DNA of 64,000 nucleotides from Rhynchopus sp. YZ270_cl-10 (lineage: Eukaryota > Euglenozoa > Diplonemea > Diplonemida > Diplonemidae), in the NCBI GenBank assembly GCA_964035575.1, contig OZ037846.1:1453501-1517500 (forward strand). Reading direction: 5' to 3'. Positions 60,762 through 64,000 of the stretch are shown here, piece by piece. The notes beneath the pieces were generated by a model. It searched no databases, was not told where the DNA came from, and saw only the letters and a list, made by a program, of their open reading frames with translations. Numbering within the stretch: position 1 is the stretch's first letter; every line of letters starts with the position of its first letter. Made by a program: the position numbers and the translations under genes.

Positions 60762-62185
60762 TAAGGTATATTGTGCGTGTCTGTTTTCGGCAACTGAACT
60801 AAACACTCCCACTGAGGTTACACCTTGTGGGATCGGCATTGCGAGAAGTCATTCGACAGACTTTGAGAATTGCCTGAACATGCCTACCATTTCATCTCCG
60901 GTCTTTCTTTTTTTCACCTGAGTCGGAGAGAGGTGAACAGAGGATCTAGTCGACAGTACGGAGTCCGAGAGAAACAGGCAAGGCGACGGCTGCGTGTGGA
61001 AATCAGACAAAGGGTGGTGACTGCACTTTTCATGTCTTTTCAATCATTCCCAGGGCTTTCCGCAGGGGGGAGAATGAAAAGATATGGGGACCAGCCTGCG
61101 CTTGAGCATTCTGAGGCTTCCTATTTGGACTTTTCCAGATTTTTTGCATTTTTTCGTACCGTCCTGTCCCCGTACGTTCAAATACAGGCATAAAGTACGG
61201 TTCCAGCTTCCCCTGCTCCTCTCACAAATAAGCCAACAACGGGAGGCAACCGCGAACCCTGTGTTCGCGTCAGTTGCAGGCAAACGTCCACCATCAGAGA
61301 CATCTGAGGTTGTGTACAAGAAGAAGGAGAAGTCGTGTCAATCTCATTCAATTATGAGGGTTGGAAGACGGAGGAGATCTAAAATGTTGCGTACTGTGGC
61401 TTCGCCTGGAACCTTTGGGTGCCAGGACCGGCGCTTCTTTTATAGATGTACTGTGGTTACTGATAAGAAGTCTGACACTCCCTGCGGCTTGTGGTTCACC
61501 CTCCCACCCTCGCGCCTTCCACGATTTTGTGCATCAGAGGGGGGAAAGCGCGTCACCTCTCGGCACTGGCAGGGAGTCGCGTGCACGAAGCGACCGCTTT
61601 TATGGGGAAAGCTCGGGGCCCAAATCACCCCGTAGGGGTCATTGACGAGAGCCCTGACAACAAGGCGCGTACTTATTTTTTTCCACCTTTTTTTTTTGGC
61701 TGGCCCCCCTGGAAGGCCAAAACCCCAAATCCTGCGGAAAGCCCTGCATTACCCTAAAAAAGAAAACAAACGAAAAAAGAAGCCAAACCCTTTCAAGAAG
61801 TGGCATTTTTTGCGCATGACAAGAATGAAGCTCGACGTTGGTGGGTTATTCATCAATACAACAAGATGGCTTCGGGTAACAGTTCAGTGCCGTGCCTAAG
61901 TTAGACAGAAAAAAAATGGCCCCAAAAAACAATATCTCTCTCTCTCTCTCTCTCTCTTTTCTCCTATCCAATGAATTCTGTTCCAACTTATTTCACTCTT
62001 CCCCGCAAAGGAGTACGTAGGCCCTTCAACGTGTGTGTGTCTGACGAAGTGTCAGGGATACGTACACGCAGCGCACCAGGTGCTCCCAAACGAACCGGAA
62101 CAACTCAGTTTTGTTAAAGGGTCGTTTGTTAGCCCTCAATTTGGAGAGAAAAACACACCACCCACCAGCATACTAAATAAAAACC
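60762..62185. other. Ankyrin array spacer 3
   Basis: 3' flank to about 60880, then DNA homologous to the region before gene 1 (49745-50060), interrupted by the element at 61051-61746, then the duplicated CTAAGTTAGACAG leader with a short CT microsatellite (about 61937-61958). Confidence 0.8.
61051..61746. mobile_element. hAT-like non-autonomous element, 696 bp
   Basis: Ends CAGGGCTTTCCGCAGG and CCTGCGGAAAGCCCTG form a perfect 16-bp inverted repeat. The homologous DNA at about 49914 lacks it. Flanks (CATTCC.. and CATTACCC) suggest a degraded target duplication rather than a perfect one. The AAGCGGAAGCCCTG remnants at 52726-52739 and 58762-58775 look like right ends of related, decayed copies. 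Several open frames inside are not recognisable. Confidence 0.82.
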
Positions 62186-64000
62186 ATGTCGAAGCGACAC
62201 GTGGATGTGGACACTACATTGGACGAGAACCCAACGAGAAGAAAGCTTTCTGCAGACGAGGTCTTGGTGGAGGCTGCCAAGAAGGGGGACACGACTGCTG
62301 TGCGGGCGGGACTTGAGAAGCTCAGAACAGACACAGACAACAAAACAGTGGTCTTGGATGCTGTGCACGAGGCATGCAGAGGGAACCACGATGAATGCCT
62401 CGCACTGCTTCTTCCGTATGTTGAGACAACGCAGATGGGGTTCGGGAACTTGCTGAGTGAGTGTGTCGACGCAGACCACGTTGCGTGCACGGAGGTCCTC
62501 TTGCAGCATTGGAAGTCAGTCTGCAGCAACATGGCGATGGTCCCACACGGGCAAGAGGATACAGAAAGGCGTGCCTGTCCAGCCATGTGGGCAGACCCTG
62601 CAGTGTGTCAGGTGCTCATTGATGCAGGGGCAGACATCGAAACAAAGAATGACATGGGACGTTCGCCTCTGCACTGGGCTTGCCGTTCAGGAGCACTTGC
62701 GGTTGTGAAGTTGTTGGTGAAAGCAGGTGCGGGGGTGCGTGTCACAGACAACTTCGGATACACGTGTCTTATGTGTGCATCATCTCAGGGACACACCGAG
62801 ACTGTGCGCTATCTTGTGGGTTTGAAGGATGTGGACGTGAATCACAAATGCGAGAACCGCTCTGCGATTTTCTCTGCAGTATGTGAAAATCACTCAGATG
62901 TGGTGAAGGTTCTCATTGATGCAGGGGCAGACATCGAGGGAGAGGACGACGATGGACGTTCGCCACTGCTCGTGGCAAGTTGTGTCGCGAATGTCGAGAT
63001 TGTGAAAATGTTGGTGAGAGCAGGTGCGGGGGTGTGTGTCGCAGACAACGACGGGAACACATGTCTTGTATTTGCGGCCTATTCTGGACACACCGATACT
63101 GTGCGCTATCTTGTGGGCTTGCCAGAGGTGGACCTGAGTCACAAGGATAATGACGGCTGCACTGCGTTGCACTGCGCAGCTGATCAAAATCACTCAGATG
63201 TGGTGGAGGTGCTCATTGATGCAGGGGCTGATATCGAAGCAATGGATGACACGGGACGTTCGCCTCTGCACTGTGCTTGCCGTTCAGGAGCACTTGACGT
63301 TGTGAAGTTGTTGGTGAAAGCAGATGCAGGAGTGTGTGTCACAGACAACGACGGAAACACGTGTCTTATCCTTGCGGCCTATTCTGGGTACACCGAGACT
63401 GTGCGCTATCTTGTGGGCTTGCCGGGGGTGGACGTGAGTCACAAGGATAATGACAGCCATACTGCGTTGCACTGCGCAGCTGATCAAAATGATGTAGATG
63501 TGGTGGAGGTGCTCATTGAGGCAGTCGCTGATATCGAAACCAAGGACGACACGGGATGTCCGCCTCTGCACTGGGCTTGCCATTCAGGGGCACTTGATGT
63601 TGTGAAGCTGTTGGTGAAAGCAGGTGCGGGGGTGCGTGTCACAGACAACAAAGGACGCACGTGTCTTATGTGTGCATCAGAGCGTGGACGCACCGATACT
63701 GTGCGCTATCTTGTGGGCTTGCCACAGGTGGACGTGAGTCACAAAGATAATGACGGCTGCACTGCGTTGCACTGCGCAGCTGATCAAAAGCATGCAGATG
63801 TGGTGAAGGTGCTCATTGATGCAGGGGCTGATATCGACATGCAGGATAACATGGGACGTTCGCCTCTGCACTGGACTTGCCGTTTAGGAGCACTCGACGT
63901 TATGAAGCTGTTGGTGAAAGCAGGTGCGGGGGTGGGTGTGACGGACAACGACGGAAACACATGTCTTCTGCGTGCAACATTTCAGGGGCGCACTAATGAC
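62186..64000 (+). CDS. Ankyrin-repeat protein, array gene 4 (3' truncated)
   Basis: Open from ATG to the window edge, at least 605 residues, the longest member. The N-terminus has a 3-bp in-frame deletion (ENPTRRK instead of ENPPKRRK), weakening the basic cluster. It keeps the RGNHDECL segment, then at least fourteen ankyrin repeats. From about 62750 the three-repeat unit recurs with an exact 300-bp period (62750, 63050, 63350, 63650, 63950). Its end is outside the window. Confidence 0.9.
   Translation, partial: MSKRHVDVDTTLDENPTRRKLSADEVLVEAAKKGDTTAVRAGLEKLRTDTDNKTVVLDAVHEACRGNHDECLALLLPYVETTQMGFGNLLSECVDADHVACTEVLLQHWKSVCSNMAMVPHGQEDTERRACPAMWADPAVCQVLIDAGADIETKNDMGRSPLHWACRSGALAVVKLLVKAGAGVRVTDNFGYTCLMCASSQGHTETVRYLVGLKDVDVNHKCENRSAIFSAVCENHSDVVKVLIDAGADIEGEDDDGRSPLLVASCVANVEIVKMLVRAGAGVCVADNDGNTCLVFAAYSGHTDTVRYLVGLPEVDLSHKDNDGCTALHCAADQNHSDVVEVLIDAGADIEAMDDTGRSPLHCACRSGALDVVKLLVKADAGVCVTDNDGNTCLILAAYSGYTETVRYLVGLPGVDVSHKDNDSHTALHCAADQNDVDVVEVLIEAVADIETKDDTGCPPLHWACHSGALDVVKLLVKAGAGVRVTDNKGRTCLMCASERGRTDTVRYLVGLPQVDVSHKDNDGCTALHCAADQKHADVVKVLIDAGADIDMQDNMGRSPLHWTCRLGALDVMKLLVKAGAGVGVTDNDGNTCLLRATFQGRTND

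Overview
This is nuclear DNA from a unicellular eukaryote. Genes are separated by kilobases of homopolymer-rich, repeat-dense DNA. At least one gene has GT-AG introns. The protein families (six-pass class III adenylate cyclases, BspA-like LRRs, ankyrin arrays, EGF-type surface receptors, an NFX1-type zinc-finger protein) are typical of protists. All host genes lie on the + strand, and nearly every start codon sits 10-60 nt after a pyrimidine-rich stretch ending in CAG or TAG. That arrangement, with cyclases resembling kinetoplastid receptor cyclases, points to a euglenozoan, perhaps a diplonemid. This is inference only: no spliced-leader RNA gene, rRNA or tRNA was found to prove it.

Layout. 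1-12 kb: the tail of an exon, a ubiquitin-like/LRR protein (2664-4082), a cyclase-like membrane protein with a degenerate catalytic domain (5270-6997) and a three-exon PH/PDZ/PH scaffold (7493-11859). 12-17 kb: non-coding DNA with several transposon-like elements. 17-24.3 kb: a cyclase with an intact catalytic centre (17106-19163), a ubiquitin-like/beta-propeller protein (19908-21137) and an EGF-repeat receptor (21814-24288). 24.3-29 kb: inverted-repeat elements and GTAC-based microsatellites. 29-33 kb: a large proline-repeat, multi-pass membrane protein (29136-32930). 33-38 kb: more elements. 38.3-40.8 kb: a second EGF receptor, almost identical to the first except in its N-terminal ectodomain. 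45-49.5 kb: a third cyclase-like protein (45336-47084) and an NFX1-type RING/zinc-finger protein (47533-49509). 50-64 kb: a tandem array of four ankyrin genes with a roughly 2.66-kb ancestral period, interrupted by a complete hAT transposon (55013-58389).

Mobile DNA is the dominant structural theme. Four hAT-type elements have terminal repeats beginning CAGGG and exact 8-bp target duplications (13345-14044, 33187-33542, 35293-36013, 55013-58389); a fifth has an imperfect one (61051-61746). Another set of short elements has terminal inverted repeats flanked by TA. Within the ankyrin array, duplicated units supply uninterrupted versions of two insertion sites.

Functionally the window is rich in signalling and surface proteins: cyclases, PH/PDZ scaffold, EGF receptors and a proline-stalk membrane protein. 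Two proteins fuse an N-terminal ubiquitin-like fold to a repeat scaffold. No operon-like pathway links the genes; co-orientation is the only evidence of shared expression.
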